Positions 35,504 through 46,041 of a DNA stretch of 64,000 nucleotides are shown here, one piece after another. This stretch comes from Hyphomicrobium sp. CS1BSMeth3. Its GTDB lineage: Bacteria; Pseudomonadota; Alphaproteobacteria; Rhizobiales; Hyphomicrobiaceae. Where the stretch lies: contig NZ_FPEI01000006.1 in assembly GCF_900117415.1 (NCBI RefSeq), positions 558,001 to 622,000 of the forward strand. The letters run 5' to 3'. The notes under the pieces are model-generated. The model searched no databases. It was given only the letters and a program-made list of their open reading frames with translations, and was not told the origin of the DNA. The translations under genes and the position numbers were made by a program. Each line of letters begins with the position of its first letter. The stretch's first letter is position 1.

Positions 35504-36574
35504 TCACGCGGCCCAGTACTCCGGGAAGGCAATCCAGGCGCGGCGCAGGTCATCGGGGCCGGGCTGGCCGACGTCATGGAGCCGCATCAGGGCCTCGCGC
35601 CGGGCAACGGCACGTGCGAGCGAGGCCTCGAACATGTCGGCGAGGTCATCCCGGTAGCTGGCGGCCGCATCGGCATCGCCCGCGACCAGCGCTGCAGCCG
35701 CCTCGCCGGCCATTTCGCCCGAGATGACGGCCGACATGATGCCGGCGCCGGTAATCGGGTTCGTCAGGCCCGCCGCGTCGCCGGCAAGGAGCACATGCGC
35801 CGTACCCACGCTCGCCACGGGCTCCAGCATCCCGCCGCTCGGGATCGCGCCACCCGTGTGACCGAGCACATCGCTGCCGACGCGTCCTTGTGCGACGAGC
35901 TGCGTGTGAAGGTCATCGAGCAGCGGCTTGAAATGCGAGCGCCAGCGCGGATCGCCGCCGAGTCCGAGGTTGGCGACCTCACCCTTGGGAAAGAGCCACG
36001 CATAGCCGCCGGGCAGCTTGTGCGAGAGGAAGATGTCCGTCTCCTCGAAGGACATGAGCAGCGGTACGGTCATCTGCCGTGTCTCGGCGAGCACTTGGTT
36101 CTCGATGCCCACAGCCGCGCCGACAGCCGAGCGCGGCCCGTCCGCGCCGACGATGACGGCCGCCGCTATGCGGCTCCCGTCGGAGAGCTGCGCCGTGCCA
36201 TCGGCATCGATCTCGCGGAGCGAGAGGCCGAACCAGATCTCGGCGCCCGCTTGCTCGGCGCGCGCGACGAGGGCGGCATCGAAGGCCTGCCGGTCGATCA
36301 TCACGCCCGAGAACTGCTCGCGCAAATGCGGGGGCTCGTCCTCGACGAAGGTGGTCATGGCGCGAATGCGCTGCTGGCGGTGTTGATCGAGCGCGGGCAC
36401 CTGCTGGCCGATCAGCGCCGGCACGAACTCGGCACACTGCACGGGGTGTCCGGCAACGCGCTTGCGATCGATGGCGACGACGCGGGCGCCACGCGACGCC
36501 GCCGCGGCTGCAGCGCTCGCACCCGCAGGCCCGAGCCCGACAACCAGCACGTCGATGATGCGCACGTCGCTCAC
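35504..36574 (-). CDS. Geranylgeranyl reductase family FAD-dependent oxidoreductase
   Basis: A 356-residue flavoprotein. The N-terminal FAD motif VVGLGPAGASAAAAAA, VQCAEFVPALIG, and the C-terminal GDAAGLTNPITGAGIMSAVISGE are typical of the geranylgeranyl/digeranylgeranyl reductase branch. In bacteria these saturate isoprenoid chains of lipids, quinones or chlorophyll; photosynthesis genes are not visible here, so the isoprenoid substrate is unknown. It starts 11 bp after the apt stop and runs in the same direction. Confidence 0.85.
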   Translation of the reverse strand: MSDVRIIDVLVVGLGPAGASAAAAAASRGARVVAIDRKRVAGHPVQCAEFVPALIGQQVPALDQHRQQRIRAMTTFVEDEPPHLREQFSGVMIDRQAFDAALVARAEQAGAEIWFGLSLREIDADGTAQLSDGSRIAAAVIVGADGPRSAVGAAVGIENQVLAETRQMTVPLLMSFEETDIFLSHKLPGGYAWLFPKGEVANLGLGGDPRWRSHFKPLLDDLHTQLVAQGRVGSDVLGHTGGAIPSGGMLEPVASVGTAHVLLAGDAAGLTNPITGAGIMSAVISGEMAGEAAAALVAGDADAAASYRDDLADMFEASLARAVARREALMRLHDVGQPGPDDLRRAWIAFPEYWAA

Positions 36575-36585
36575 GGCGCCTGTCC

Positions 36586-37116
36586 TCAGTGTCCCTCGAA
36601 GGCCATGAGCGTCTCGCAGCGAATGCCCATGCCTTCGAGCCTTTTGCGCCCGCCGAGATCGGGAAGATCGATGATGAAGGTGGCGCCGACGATGTGCCCG
36701 TTCGAGCGCCGCACGAGCTTGGCGGCTGCTTCCGCAGTGCCGCCGGTCGCGATGAGGTCATCGACGATCAGGATGCGCGCACCCGCCCGGATGGCGTCCG
36801 CATGGATCTCCATGGCATCGATGCCGTACTCGAGCGTGTACTCCTGGCCGATGGTCTTCCAGGGGAGCTTGCCCTTCTTGCGGATCGGCACGAAGGCCGT
36901 CCCGAGCCGGTCCGCCACCGCGCCGCCGAGAATGAAGCCGCGCGCCTCGATGCCCGCGACCGCGTCGACCGGCTCGCCGCGCCAGGGCTCGGCCATGCGC
37001 ACGATCGTCGCCTTGAAGCCCTGCGCGTCGCCGAAGAGCGTCGTGACATCGCGGAACATGATGCCGGGCTTCGGATAGTCGGGAATGGTGCGGATGAGGC
37101 TCTTCAAGTCGGCCAC
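36586..37116 (-). CDS. apt: Adenine phosphoribosyltransferase
   Basis: A ~176-residue purine salvage enzyme. SLIRTIPDYPKPGIMFRD is the family N-terminus, AGIEARGFILG the middle, and ILIVDDLIATGGTAEAA the PRPP-binding loop. I prefer the GTG at 37116, which follows GAGGAG and gives the normal length; an upstream ATG at 37161, overlapping the SDR stop, would add 15 atypical residues but also has a GGGAG nearby. Downstream is the reductase gene. Confidence 0.93.
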   Translation of the reverse strand: MADLKSLIRTIPDYPKPGIMFRDVTTLFGDAQGFKATIVRMAEPWRGEPVDAVAGIEARGFILGGAVADRLGTAFVPIRKKGKLPWKTIGQEYTLEYGIDAMEIHADAIRAGARILIVDDLIATGGTAEAAAKLVRRSNGHIVGATFIIDLPDLGGRKRLEGMGIRCETLMAFEGH

Positions 37117-37160
37117 GGATAACTCCTCTTCTTCTCCCATTGGATTGGGCGGGTGCGCCA

Positions 37161-37946
37161 TCAGCTCTCCCAGGGCACGCCGCCCGCGTAGGTCAGATAC
37201 GGAACGCCCGCGAGCCAGCCGGAATCGACCGGCAGCAGGATGCCCGTGATCGTGCGCGCCTGCTCCGAGGCGAGGAAGGCGATGGCGTTGGCGATGTCCG
37301 CAGGCTCGGGCAGCGTCTTCAGCGCGTGCACGCTCATGATCTTGTTCATGTCGCGCTGGCCGGCGGCGACCTTGGCACGCAGGGGCGGCGTCATGACGTA
37401 GGTCGGGCCGACGCTGTTGACGCGGATGTTGTGGCGGCCGAGCTCGACAGCAAGAAGCTGGGTGAGGCGCGCCACGGCCGCCTTGCCCATGTTGTAGGCG
37501 GGGATCGGCAGGGGCTGGGCGGAATTGATCGAGCCGATGGTGACGATGGCGCCGCGCTGCTCGGGGATCATGCGGCGCGCGAACGAGCGGCAGGCATGGA
37601 GGGTGCCGTTATAGTTCACCTGCCACATGCGGTCGTGGGCGGCCATGTCCATGTCCAGGATGGATTCGGTATTCGGGATTAGCCCGGCGGACGTCACCAG
37701 CACCCGCGGGGCGCCCATCTCCTTGGCCACCGTCTCGGCTGCGGCCTCGACGGCGTCCGCATTGGCAACATCACAGCGCCAGGCGCGGGCGCCATTGCCG
37801 ATGTCGCGGGCAACGGCGTCGGCTGCATCCATGTTCACGTCGAGGATGGCGATCCGGTAGCCGTCCTGCGCGAGCCGGCGTGCGGTCGCCTCGCCAATGC
37901 CGCTCGAGCCGCCCGTGATAACGGCAATGCCTGCCTTTTCGGCCAT
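37161..37946 (-). CDS. Short-chain dehydrogenase/reductase (SDR)
   Basis: A 261-residue classical SDR. Cofactor motif TGGSSGIGEATA, then SAGLIPN (NAG-like), the catalytic SINSAQPLPIPAYNMGKAA (S...Y...K) and the C-terminal VNSVGPTYVMTPP are intact. The acidic residue in AILDVN suggests NAD. Substrate unknown; similarity to polyol/ketone reductases is general. GGGGAG lies upstream of the ATG at 37946. It precedes apt with a possible 1-base overlap. Confidence 0.9.
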   Translation of the reverse strand: MAEKAGIAVITGGSSGIGEATARRLAQDGYRIAILDVNMDAADAVARDIGNGARAWRCDVANADAVEAAAETVAKEMGAPRVLVTSAGLIPNTESILDMDMAAHDRMWQVNYNGTLHACRSFARRMIPEQRGAIVTIGSINSAQPLPIPAYNMGKAAVARLTQLLAVELGRHNIRVNSVGPTYVMTPPLRAKVAAGQRDMNKIMSVHALKTLPEPADIANAIAFLASEQARTITGILLPVDSGWLAGVPYLTYAGGVPWES

Positions 37947-38144
37947 GTGCGTTTCTCCCCTGGATGCCGGACAGCCGCGCGTGGCCATCGCTGCCTGCAA
38001 GGTTAGCTGAAGGCGGGTTCCACAACCAGCGCTTGAAATGACGGCGTCGGCCTTGTTGCACCGCCGCGTGCTGGCGGGTATCAGTCTGCCTCGATAGCGC
38101 ACCGGCTTGGGGGAGCTGGCGGCGCGGATAGTGCCAGGCCGAGC

Positions 38145-38600
38145 ATGGACAATCTCAAACTCATTGCCCTCGACGCTGATGACCTCAAGATCGTCTCCGC
38201 GCATATGCAGGATGCCGTGCTGAAGGTCGGCGACATGGCCTACGTGCCGCGCGAGCGGCGCTTTGCGGCCATCTTCAACCGTTTCGACTGGACGTCGGTG
38301 GCACCAGGCGGCAGGGCGAGGGCGCCGACGCGGCGGCAGGCGGCGCTGCGCTTCGAGCGTGTGCTCGGCGCCCAGGTCAGCGGTATCGACCTGAAGGCCG
38401 GGCAGGAGGTGCTGGAGCTGCTCGCCATCCAGTTCGAGCCGGCCGCGACCGAGGATCCCCAAGGGCATGTCACGCTGGTGTTTGCCGGGGGCGGCGCCGT
38501 GCGGCTGCACGTCGAGTGCATCGAGGCCGAGATGAAGGATCTCGGTCCGGCCTGGCAAGCGCGCGCCGTGCCGAAGCATCCGGAAGACGATCCGGCATAG
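38145..38600 (+). CDS. DUF2948 family protein
   Basis: A 151-residue protein starting MDNLKLIALDADDLKIVSAHMQDAV, with FNRFDWTSV, GVDLKAGQ-type VSGIDLKAGQEVLELLAI and VRLHVECIEAEMKDLG. These match DUF2948, a conserved alphaproteobacterial protein typically next to hisD, as here. No enzymatic motif known. It is followed by a repeat-bearing gap of 178 bp before hisD. Confidence 0.88.
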   Translation: MDNLKLIALDADDLKIVSAHMQDAVLKVGDMAYVPRERRFAAIFNRFDWTSVAPGGRARAPTRRQAALRFERVLGAQVSGIDLKAGQEVLELLAIQFEPAATEDPQGHVTLVFAGGGAVRLHVECIEAEMKDLGPAWQARAVPKHPEDDPA

Positions 38601-38634
38601 CAAAGGCCGCCGACAGCACAGGAATTGCACAAAA

Positions 38635-38697
38635 TCCCCTCTCCCCGTGCTCACGGGGAGAGGGTTAGGGTGAGGGGCGGCGGCAAACACAAACGTC
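38635..38697 (-). repeat. CTCACCCTAACCCTCTCCCC repeat, copy 2
   Basis: Reverse-oriented counterpart of the element at 17615-17677: the same GACGTT...CGCCGCCCCTCACCCTAACC run and the CCCTCTCCCCG/CGGGGAGAGGG hairpin with a different loop. It lies just upstream of hisD, about 80 bp before the start codon. Confidence 0.75.
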
Positions 38698-38705
38698 GCG
38701 CAAGT

Positions 38706-38755
38706 TCCCGCCCCTCAACCGACCCTCTCCCCATTGAAGACGATGGGAGAGGGGG
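38706..38755 (+). repeat. CCCTCTCCCC palindrome, diverged copy 3
   Basis: CCCGCCCCTCAACCGACC is followed by CCCTCTCCCCAT pairing with ATGGGAGAGGG. It lies head-to-head with copy 2, forming a larger inverted arrangement in the leader of hisD. Confidence 0.6.
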
Positions 38756-38778
38756 AAAGTGGCAGGAAAGTACGACAC

Positions 38779-40103
<1,325 letters not shown>

Positions 40104-40107
<4 letters not shown>

Positions 40108-40592
40108 GCCAGACGCCCGATGCTCCGTCCCGCGCGCGGCTCGTCGCCATCACACTCGACGAGGCCTCGATCACGCGCGGCAACGCGAACATCGAGCACG
40201 AGCGCGAAGTCGCGATCTACGACATTATCGACGCCAATACTTTCGAGGTCGAAGGGCGCGAGGGCCCGTTCACGCTCAAGCTCGCGGTCATCGAGGATCG
40301 CCTGCATTTCATCGTCGACACCGAGCCCGTGTCCGGCGAGCACACTCTGATGCTCTCCCTCTCACCGCTGAAGCGCGTGATGAAGGACTACTTCATTGTC
40401 TGTGAGAGCTACTACAAGGCGATCCGCACCGCGCCGCCCTCGCGCATTCAGGCCATCGACATGGGACGGCGCGGGCTGCATGACGAAGGGAGCCGCCTGC
40501 TCACGGAGCGCCTCAAAGGCAAGATCAACGTCGACTACGACACGGCGCGGCGCCTCTTCACGCTGATCTGCGCGCTGCACTGGAAGGGCTGA
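40104..40592 (+). CDS. UPF0262 family protein
   Basis: A 162-residue protein of a family found almost only in alphaproteobacteria next to hisD. RLVAITLDEASITRGNANIEHEREVAIYD, SPLKRVMKDYF and LHDEGSRLLTERLKGKI are its signatures. Function unknown. It starts with GTG overlapping the hisD stop by 4 bp and is followed by a tyrosine-phosphatase-like gene 6 bp later. Confidence 0.92.
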
Positions 40593-40598
40593 CGCACC

Positions 40599-41084
40599 AT
40601 GCCCGGGGGCGCGGCCAGCAGCGAGGGTGGTGTACGTGAGCTGCCGGGTGCCGTGCTCTTCGCCTGCACGATGAATGTCGTGCGCTCGCCGATCGCCGCA
40701 GCCATCCTGCGCCATCTGGCGGGCCGGCGCGTCTATGTCTCCTCTGCCGGCGTCAGGGCCGGCGAAGAGACTGATCCGTTCGTCACAGCAGTCATGGACG
40801 AAATCGGAATCGACGTTTCCGCTCACGCGCCGCTCGCGCTCGCCGATCTCGATGACACCTCCTTCGATCTCATCGTGTCGCTTTCGCCCGAGGCGCACCA
40901 CTCGGCCCTGGAGCTCACGCGCACCATGGCCGTGGATGTCGAGTACTGGCCGACCTTCGATGCTTCGCTGATGGTCGGCCAGGGCAATCGGGAGCAGACG
41001 CTCGAAGTGTACCGGCGCGTGCGCGACCAGCTCTTCGAGCGTATCAAGCGCCGCTTCGGCTTCGAGGGTGGTCCCTCAGTGTAG
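40599..41084 (+). CDS. Low molecular weight protein-tyrosine-phosphatase-like protein
   Basis: A 161-residue protein. The phosphate loop CTMNVVRS (Cys23 to Arg29) fits C-X5-R-S/T. The general-acid aspartate region is FDASL, somewhat different from the usual DP. Similar arsenate-reductase/phosphatase relatives occur after UPF0262 genes. It could act on protein tyrosine or be a non-canonical member. It ends the hisD-UPF0262 operon. Confidence 0.82.
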   Translation: MPGGAASSEGGVRELPGAVLFACTMNVVRSPIAAAILRHLAGRRVYVSSAGVRAGEETDPFVTAVMDEIGIDVSAHAPLALADLDDTSFDLIVSLSPEAHHSALELTRTMAVDVEYWPTFDASLMVGQGNREQTLEVYRRVRDQLFERIKRRFGFEGGPSV

Positions 41085-41089
41085 GCGCC

Positions 41090-41659
41090 TCAGGGCAGCG
41101 GATCGATGCCCGTCTTCGCGCCTTCGGGAAGCGGCGCGCGCGAGACGTTCAGCACCATGGCGAGCAGGCTGTAGTAGCCGTGGATGCCGATCATATCGAT
41201 GACGCCGCGCTCGCCGAATGCTTCCACCGCCCGCTTGTACGTCGCATCACTCACGGAGCGCGCGCGCGAAAGCTCGTCGATGAAGTCGTAGATGACGGCC
41301 TCGTCGGCGGCCATCTTGGCCGGGCGACGGCCCTCGGCAATGGCGTCGATGACGTCCGCGGCAAGGCCCGCCTTCTCGGCGATCGGGCGGTGGTGATGCC
41401 ACTCGAAGGCCTGTGTCCAAAGACGCGCCGTCATCAGAATGACCATCTCGGAGCGGCGCGGCTCGAGCGCGCTGTTGAAGCGCAGGTATTCGCCGGTCTT
41501 CTGCAGGCGCGTCATGAAATCCGGGCTGCGCAGCAGCGGGATGAACGGGCCGACGAGATGGCCGCGCGGGCCGGAGACGATGTCCTTGACGGCGGCCTTC
41601 TGCGCCTCCGTCATCTCGGCATCAGGGATCATCGGCATGCGCGGCGTACGGGCGGTCAT
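41090..41659 (-). CDS. Carboxymuconolactone decarboxylase family protein
   Basis: A 189-residue all-helical CMD-fold protein. The stretch MTARLWTQAFEWHHHRPIAEKAGLAADVIDAI contains the AhpD-like active-site helix but with EWHHH rather than the CXXC pair, so it is likely the decarboxylase-type rather than an alkylhydroperoxidase. Substrate unknown. It is convergent with the phosphatase gene (5-bp gap) and lies beside a cupin gene, both leftward, which suggests an aromatic or lactone pathway. Confidence 0.85.
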   Translation of the reverse strand: MTARTPRMPMIPDAEMTEAQKAAVKDIVSGPRGHLVGPFIPLLRSPDFMTRLQKTGEYLRFNSALEPRRSEMVILMTARLWTQAFEWHHHRPIAEKAGLAADVIDAIAEGRRPAKMAADEAVIYDFIDELSRARSVSDATYKRAVEAFGERGVIDMIGIHGYYSLLAMVLNVSRAPLPEGAKTGIDPLP

Positions 41660-41699
41660 TGGGGGTGTTTCCTTTGCTTATTCTTGGTCGCGAGGGACC

Positions 41700-42110
41700 T
41701 CAGGTGCCGCCCTTCGTATCCCAGCCGGAGGTATCCTTGTCGAGGAACTTGTTGGGCTTGAGGAAGATCGAGAGCACAAGGCAGCCATTCGGCGAATGCG
41801 CATTGTGGCGGTTGCCGGCCGGGCGCCAGACGAAGTTGCCGGGCGTGGCGATGCCTTCCTCGTCCTCGAGCGTGCCCTCGAGCACCCAGGTCTGCTCGAT
41901 CTCGACATGCTCGTGATAGGGAAGCTGAGTGCCGGGCGCGAAGCGGAAGAGCGCCGTGACGAGCCCGCTCTCCTTGTCCTCGACGAGCACCTTCATGTCG
42001 ACGCCGGGAAAGCGCGTCTCCTGCCAGGGCAGCTCGGCGACATTGAGATAGCGCGAGGCGAGGGGCCCAAGCTTGTCGGCATCCTTCAGGAATGGCGTCG
42101 TGGCGACCAT
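41700..42110 (-). CDS. Cupin domain protein
   Basis: A 136-residue single cupin. The metal-binding histidine motif PYHEHVEIEQTWVLEG (motif 1) and the motif-2 stretch PGNFVWRPAGNRHNAHSP are clear. Such small cupins include dioxygenases and isomerases of aromatic or sugar metabolism; this one lacks further markers. The ATG at 42110 follows GGGAG. It is upstream of the CMD-family gene in the same direction. Confidence 0.87.
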   Translation of the reverse strand: MVATTPFLKDADKLGPLASRYLNVAELPWQETRFPGVDMKVLVEDKESGLVTALFRFAPGTQLPYHEHVEIEQTWVLEGTLEDEEGIATPGNFVWRPAGNRHNAHSPNGCLVLSIFLKPNKFLDKDTSGWDTKGGT

Positions 42111-42184
42111 GGCGGGCGAACTCCCATAAAATCTTGCTTTGGCTTCAAAGAGCGCCGCAAGACTTTCACCTGGGCTGCCGCCTG

Positions 42185-43399
42185 TCAAACCGGATGCGTC
42201 TGCGATGCCGTGAACCGCGCCGCGAGCTGCGTGCCGAGCAGGCCGTCATAAACCGCGAGCGTCTGGCGCTGCATGGCTGCGACGGTGAAGCGTGCCGCAA
42301 TGGAGGCCGCGGCGCGCGCGCTCATGGCTTGCCGCTCGGCCTCCGGCATGGCGAGCGCCTCGGCAATGGCATCAGCGAGCGCGGCAGCATCGCGCGGCGG
42401 CACATGCCATCCCGTTGCCTGCTCGCGCGAGACCTCCGGCGGGGCGAGGACGATCTCGGGCGGTGCACCGATATTGGTCGTGATTGTTGGACAGCCGACG
42501 GCAAGCGCCTCTGCAGCAGCACGTCCGAAGGCTTCGGGCTCGATGGAGGCGATGACCGTCAGGTAGGCGACAGCAAATGCCGCGGCGATGTCCTCGACAT
42601 GACCGACGAGGCGCACGCGATCGCTGATGCCGAGCTCGCCGGCAAGCTGGCGCAGGCCCTCGGCGTAGTCGTTGCGCCCTTGTGCGTCGCCGGCCAGCAC
42701 CAGCACGCCATTGCCGAGACGGCCCTCGGCTTGTAGCCGGCCGACGGCCTCGATGAGGACGCGCTGGCCCTTCCACGTCGTGAGGCGCGCGGCATGGAGG
42801 ATCACGCGCTCATGCGGCTCGATGCCCCACGCCGTGAGAAGGCGCGTGCGGCGCTCTGCATCGATGCTGTCAGGCGAGAAGCGCGCGATGTCGACGCCGC
42901 GCGGAATGATCACGGGCGTCCCCGCGAGCGCACCATAGCGGCCGCGGATCAGGTCCGACGTGTAGCGCGAGTTTGCGATGACGCTATCGCCGCGCGCCAT
43001 GACGCTATTGTAGAGCCGCTTGATGCGCCCGCGCTCGCCATAGGCGCCGTGGTAGGTCGTGACGAAGGGGACACCTGCCCGCCGCGCGGCCATGAGTGCG
43101 CTCCATGCAGGCGCGCGACTGCGGGCATGGAGGAGCGACACCGAGCGCTCGCGGACGATGCTCGCTATGCGCTGGCCGTTGGTGACGATCGTCACCGGGT
43201 TCTTCGTTTCGAGCGGCAGGGTGATGATCTCGCCGCCGAGTGCCGTGACACGCTCGGCCATGCGCCCGCCCTCGGTCGCGACCAGCGCCCGCGCGCCCGT
43301 GCGCACGAGCGCCGCGACGATTTCCAGCGTGGAGAGCTCGGCGCCGCCGGTATCGAGCCGCGGGACGATCTGCAGTATGGTCGGCATCTGATCGGCCAT
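42185..43399 (-). CDS. Glycosyltransferase family 4 protein
   Basis: A 404-residue retaining GT-B enzyme. ILQIVPRLDTGGAELSTLEI is the N-terminal acceptor region, VILHAARLTTWKGQ and EPEAFGRAAAEALAVGCPTIT the C-terminal NDP-sugar site with the EX7E-like acidic residues. GT4 enzymes build lipopolysaccharide or exopolysaccharide. No other polysaccharide genes adjoin. It ends near the cupin gene start, in the same direction. Confidence 0.92.
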   Translation of the reverse strand: MADQMPTILQIVPRLDTGGAELSTLEIVAALVRTGARALVATEGGRMAERVTALGGEIITLPLETKNPVTIVTNGQRIASIVRERSVSLLHARSRAPAWSALMAARRAGVPFVTTYHGAYGERGRIKRLYNSVMARGDSVIANSRYTSDLIRGRYGALAGTPVIIPRGVDIARFSPDSIDAERRTRLLTAWGIEPHERVILHAARLTTWKGQRVLIEAVGRLQAEGRLGNGVLVLAGDAQGRNDYAEGLRQLAGELGISDRVRLVGHVEDIAAAFAVAYLTVIASIEPEAFGRAAAEALAVGCPTITTNIGAPPEIVLAPPEVSREQATGWHVPPRDAAALADAIAEALAMPEAERQAMSARAAASIAARFTVAAMQRQTLAVYDGLLGTQLAARFTASQTHPV

Positions 43400-43462
43400 C
43401 GGGATCGGCTATGGTTCGAGATAAGGAGCCCGCGCGGCTCAGCAGTGTCGAGGGTTTATAGA

Positions 43463-44281
43463 ATGGCAGAGGCCGAACCACAATTTCTGCAAGTCGGGGC
43501 CGGAGCGCCAGGAGACGCATCTGGGCGCCGCATTGCCTATCTGGCGGATCCCGGAAAGCCGGGAAAGACGCCCGGCGTGATGTGGCTTTCAGGTCTCAAG
43601 TCGGAAATGACGAGCACCAAGGCCTCGGTACTCGCGGCCTGGGCTGCCGAGCATGGCCATCCTTGCACGCGTTTTGACTATTCGGGGCATGGCCAGTCAC
43701 CGGGGCAGTTCGAGGACGGGACCATCGGCGCGTGGCTCGAGGAGGCGCTGGCCGTCTTCAAGCAGATTACGCAGGGACCACAGATCCTCGTCGGCTCGAG
43801 CATGGGCGGCTACATCGCGCTGCTCGTGCTGCGCGCGCTCATGCGCGATGCGCCCGCCGAGGCCGCGCGCATCAAAGGGCTGCTGTTGATCGCGCCGGCC
43901 TGGGATATGACCGAGCGGCTCATGTGGGCGCGCTTCTCGGAGAGCGCGAAACGCGACATCCTGGAGAAGGGCGTGTTCCAGCGGCCGTCAAAATACGGCG
44001 ATGGCGACTACGCCATCTCGCGGCGCCTCATCGAGGAAGGACGCAATCACCTCATTGGCGATGCGCCTTTCGATCCCGGCCGGCCCATCCACGTGCTGCA
44101 CGGCCTGCTCGATCCGGACGTGCCCTGGGAGCACACGCTCGATCTCGTCGCGCATCTCTCCGGCGATCACGTGCAGGTCTCGGCCGTGCCGGACGGTGAG
44201 CATCGTCTCTCGCGGCCCGAGGATCTCGATCTGATGATCCGCGCGCTCGAAGGTCTCGCCGGCGTTTCGTACGCGAAGTGA
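43463..44281 (+). CDS. Alpha/beta hydrolase (ABHD10-like)
   Basis: A 272-residue hydrolase. Nucleophile elbow GSSMGGYIAL, the acid region VLHGLLDPDVPWEH and the His in GEHRLSRPEDL build the triad. FDYSGHGQSPGQFEDGTIG is the oxyanion side, close to human ABHD10-type thioesterase/esterases. The leftward glycosyltransferase starts 63 bp before it in the opposite direction. Substrate unknown. Confidence 0.88.
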   Translation: MAEAEPQFLQVGAGAPGDASGRRIAYLADPGKPGKTPGVMWLSGLKSEMTSTKASVLAAWAAEHGHPCTRFDYSGHGQSPGQFEDGTIGAWLEEALAVFKQITQGPQILVGSSMGGYIALLVLRALMRDAPAEAARIKGLLLIAPAWDMTERLMWARFSESAKRDILEKGVFQRPSKYGDGDYAISRRLIEEGRNHLIGDAPFDPGRPIHVLHGLLDPDVPWEHTLDLVAHLSGDHVQVSAVPDGEHRLSRPEDLDLMIRALEGLAGVSYAK

Positions 44282-44282
44282 G

Positions 44283-45902
44283 CTACCAGCGGTCGCGCCA
44301 CGGGTTCAGCTTGGGATCGGCCTCCGCCGAATCCACGAGCCCGCCGTCGAATGCCGACTCGAAAGCGTGAGGCGGCAGGCGCTCGGCAGCAGCCTCCGAG
44401 ATCACCCACATGGTGTAGCCATCGCCGTGGATGGCGCCCGTGCATGTGACGCGGTCGCCCGCGCCCGCGCGGCAGCTCGAAAGCGTCTCGATGCGCTCCG
44501 GCTCGCGTCGGTCATGCCGGATCACGCGGATGTCGACAGGCTGCACGTCCGCGGGGAGAGCCCCGAGATCGACATTGCGGAAGACGCACGTGGTGGCGTG
44601 ATTGCAGGCACCGGCGCGGCGGCCGATCGCGTTGCCGAACCGCACGGCGCGATTGCCATGCAGGAACGTTGCCGGTTGATCGTGCCCATTGCTCACGTAG
44701 CAGCCGCCGGCCGTGCAGAGCACAGGGTCCATGCTTTCATAGCCGCGGCCACGGCGATAGCGCGGCTCCATCTGCAGGAGGATGGTGACGTGGCCGTCAT
44801 AGGCGAGCTTGGGCTCTGGTGACATCAGCGCGGGGCGCTCGGTGCCGGCGCGCGAGCGCGGCGGGGCGAGCGGGACATCGCGGAAGCCTTCATTGTCGGT
44901 GATGCGGCCCTGGCCCGATGACGGCTCGTGCGCGCGTTCCTGGACAGTGCCCGTAATCGTGCCGCTCGCCGGGCCCGTGTGCCGCGCAAGTTGCTCCTCG
45001 CGAATGCGGCGCAGGCTCTCGGCTACGCGCGCGATCTCGGCATCGGCCTCGATGTCGGCGACGCGGCGGGTTTCATCGGTGGTCGCGCGAGCAACGGCGC
45101 GACTGGCCTCTGCGGCCCGGCGCTCGGTCTCGGCGCGTGCGGCTGCCTCGGCGGCGGCGCGCTCGGCTGCGATGCGCTGGGCCTCACTGGCCTTGCGGAC
45201 TTCCTCGGCTTTGCGCGTTTCTTCAGCCTTGCGAATTTCCTCGGCCTTGCGGAGCTCAGCCGCGCGCTTGGCCTCCTCGGCTGCCCAGGCCGCCTGCTCG
45301 GCGCGGCGGGCTTCCTCCGCACGGCGCTCGGCCTCGGCAAGACGTGCGGCTTCGGCCTTGCGGGCTTCCTCTGCAGCAGCCTGCTCGGCGGCAATGCGGA
45401 GTGCTTCGGCGGCGCGCTTGATTTCCTCGGCCTTGCGCGCTTCTTCCGCGACACGCGCTTGCTCGGCTTCCCGCGCGGCCTCGATCTGACGCGCTTTCTC
45501 GGCGCGCTGGCGCTCGGCTTCGCTTTCACGCGCCTCGCGCTCGGCGCGCATGGCGTCGAGCCGTGCGGCCTCTTCTTCGAGCTTTCGGCGCTCTTCATTC
45601 TCGGCGCGGGCGCGCGCGAGCATCTCGGCCTCGTGAGTCTTCTGCGTTTTTTCCTTGGCAGCCTTGGCTGCTTGCTCTCTGCGCTGCTGCGCCTGTTTTT
45701 GTGCCGCTTCCTTGCGCTGAGCCTCGGCGCGCTGGGCATCCTCGGCAAAGCGGTTGGCGATCGCGTGCGCCGGATTTCCTGCGGGATCGGCCGAAGCCGG
45801 AAGCGGGCTTAGAATGATTGCGGAGGCGAGAGCACCGGCTAGGCCGGTCGTGCGATGCAATGTGAGGTAAGAGAAATATGCGCGACGCTTCAGGGCGGAC
45901 AT
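44283..45902 (-). CDS. Secreted Ala/Glu/Arg-rich coiled-coil protein with C-terminal domain
   Basis: A 539-residue protein. After a signal-like N-terminus (MSALKRRAYFSYL, cleavage near LPASAD) comes a long helical region of about 250 residues built from A, E, R and K (repeats such as EARKAEE, AERAAAE). A separate C-terminal domain of about 200 residues has paired cysteines (CTAGGCYVS, CNHATTCVF, SSCRAG). The middle resembles TolA-like linkers, but there is no TolA C-terminal domain and no Tol genes adjacent. The region upstream bears three phased inverted repeats, possibly an operator array. Confidence 0.7.
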   Translation of the reverse strand: MSALKRRAYFSYLTLHRTTGLAGALASAIILSPLPASADPAGNPAHAIANRFAEDAQRAEAQRKEAAQKQAQQRREQAAKAAKEKTQKTHEAEMLARARAENEERRKLEEEAARLDAMRAEREARESEAERQRAEKARQIEAAREAEQARVAEEARKAEEIKRAAEALRIAAEQAAAEEARKAEAARLAEAERRAEEARRAEQAAWAAEEAKRAAELRKAEEIRKAEETRKAEEVRKASEAQRIAAERAAAEAAARAETERRAAEASRAVARATTDETRRVADIEADAEIARVAESLRRIREEQLARHTGPASGTITGTVQERAHEPSSGQGRITDNEGFRDVPLAPPRSRAGTERPALMSPEPKLAYDGHVTILLQMEPRYRRGRGYESMDPVLCTAGGCYVSNGHDQPATFLHGNRAVRFGNAIGRRAGACNHATTCVFRNVDLGALPADVQPVDIRVIRHDRREPERIETLSSCRAGAGDRVTCTGAIHGDGYTMWVISEAAAERLPPHAFESAFDGGLVDSAEADPKLNPWRDRW

Positions 45903-46041
45903 GCCGCTACTCCCTCGACGGAGACAAATCATCAACGCAGCGCGCGCCAGGGGGCTGGCGGCCTCAACAACTCAAGTACGCAGTACGGAATGACGGTACG
46001 CTTCGATTTAGGCGGCCGCGCGGACTTGGGATGAACGCCGC

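Noticed and set aside
45023-45800. Repetitive stretch that could be taken for a CRISPR or tandem repeat
   Set aside because: The periodicity comes from codons for A/E/R/K-rich coiled coil (gcc/ctc/gcg patterns on the complement). No direct repeat with regular spacers.
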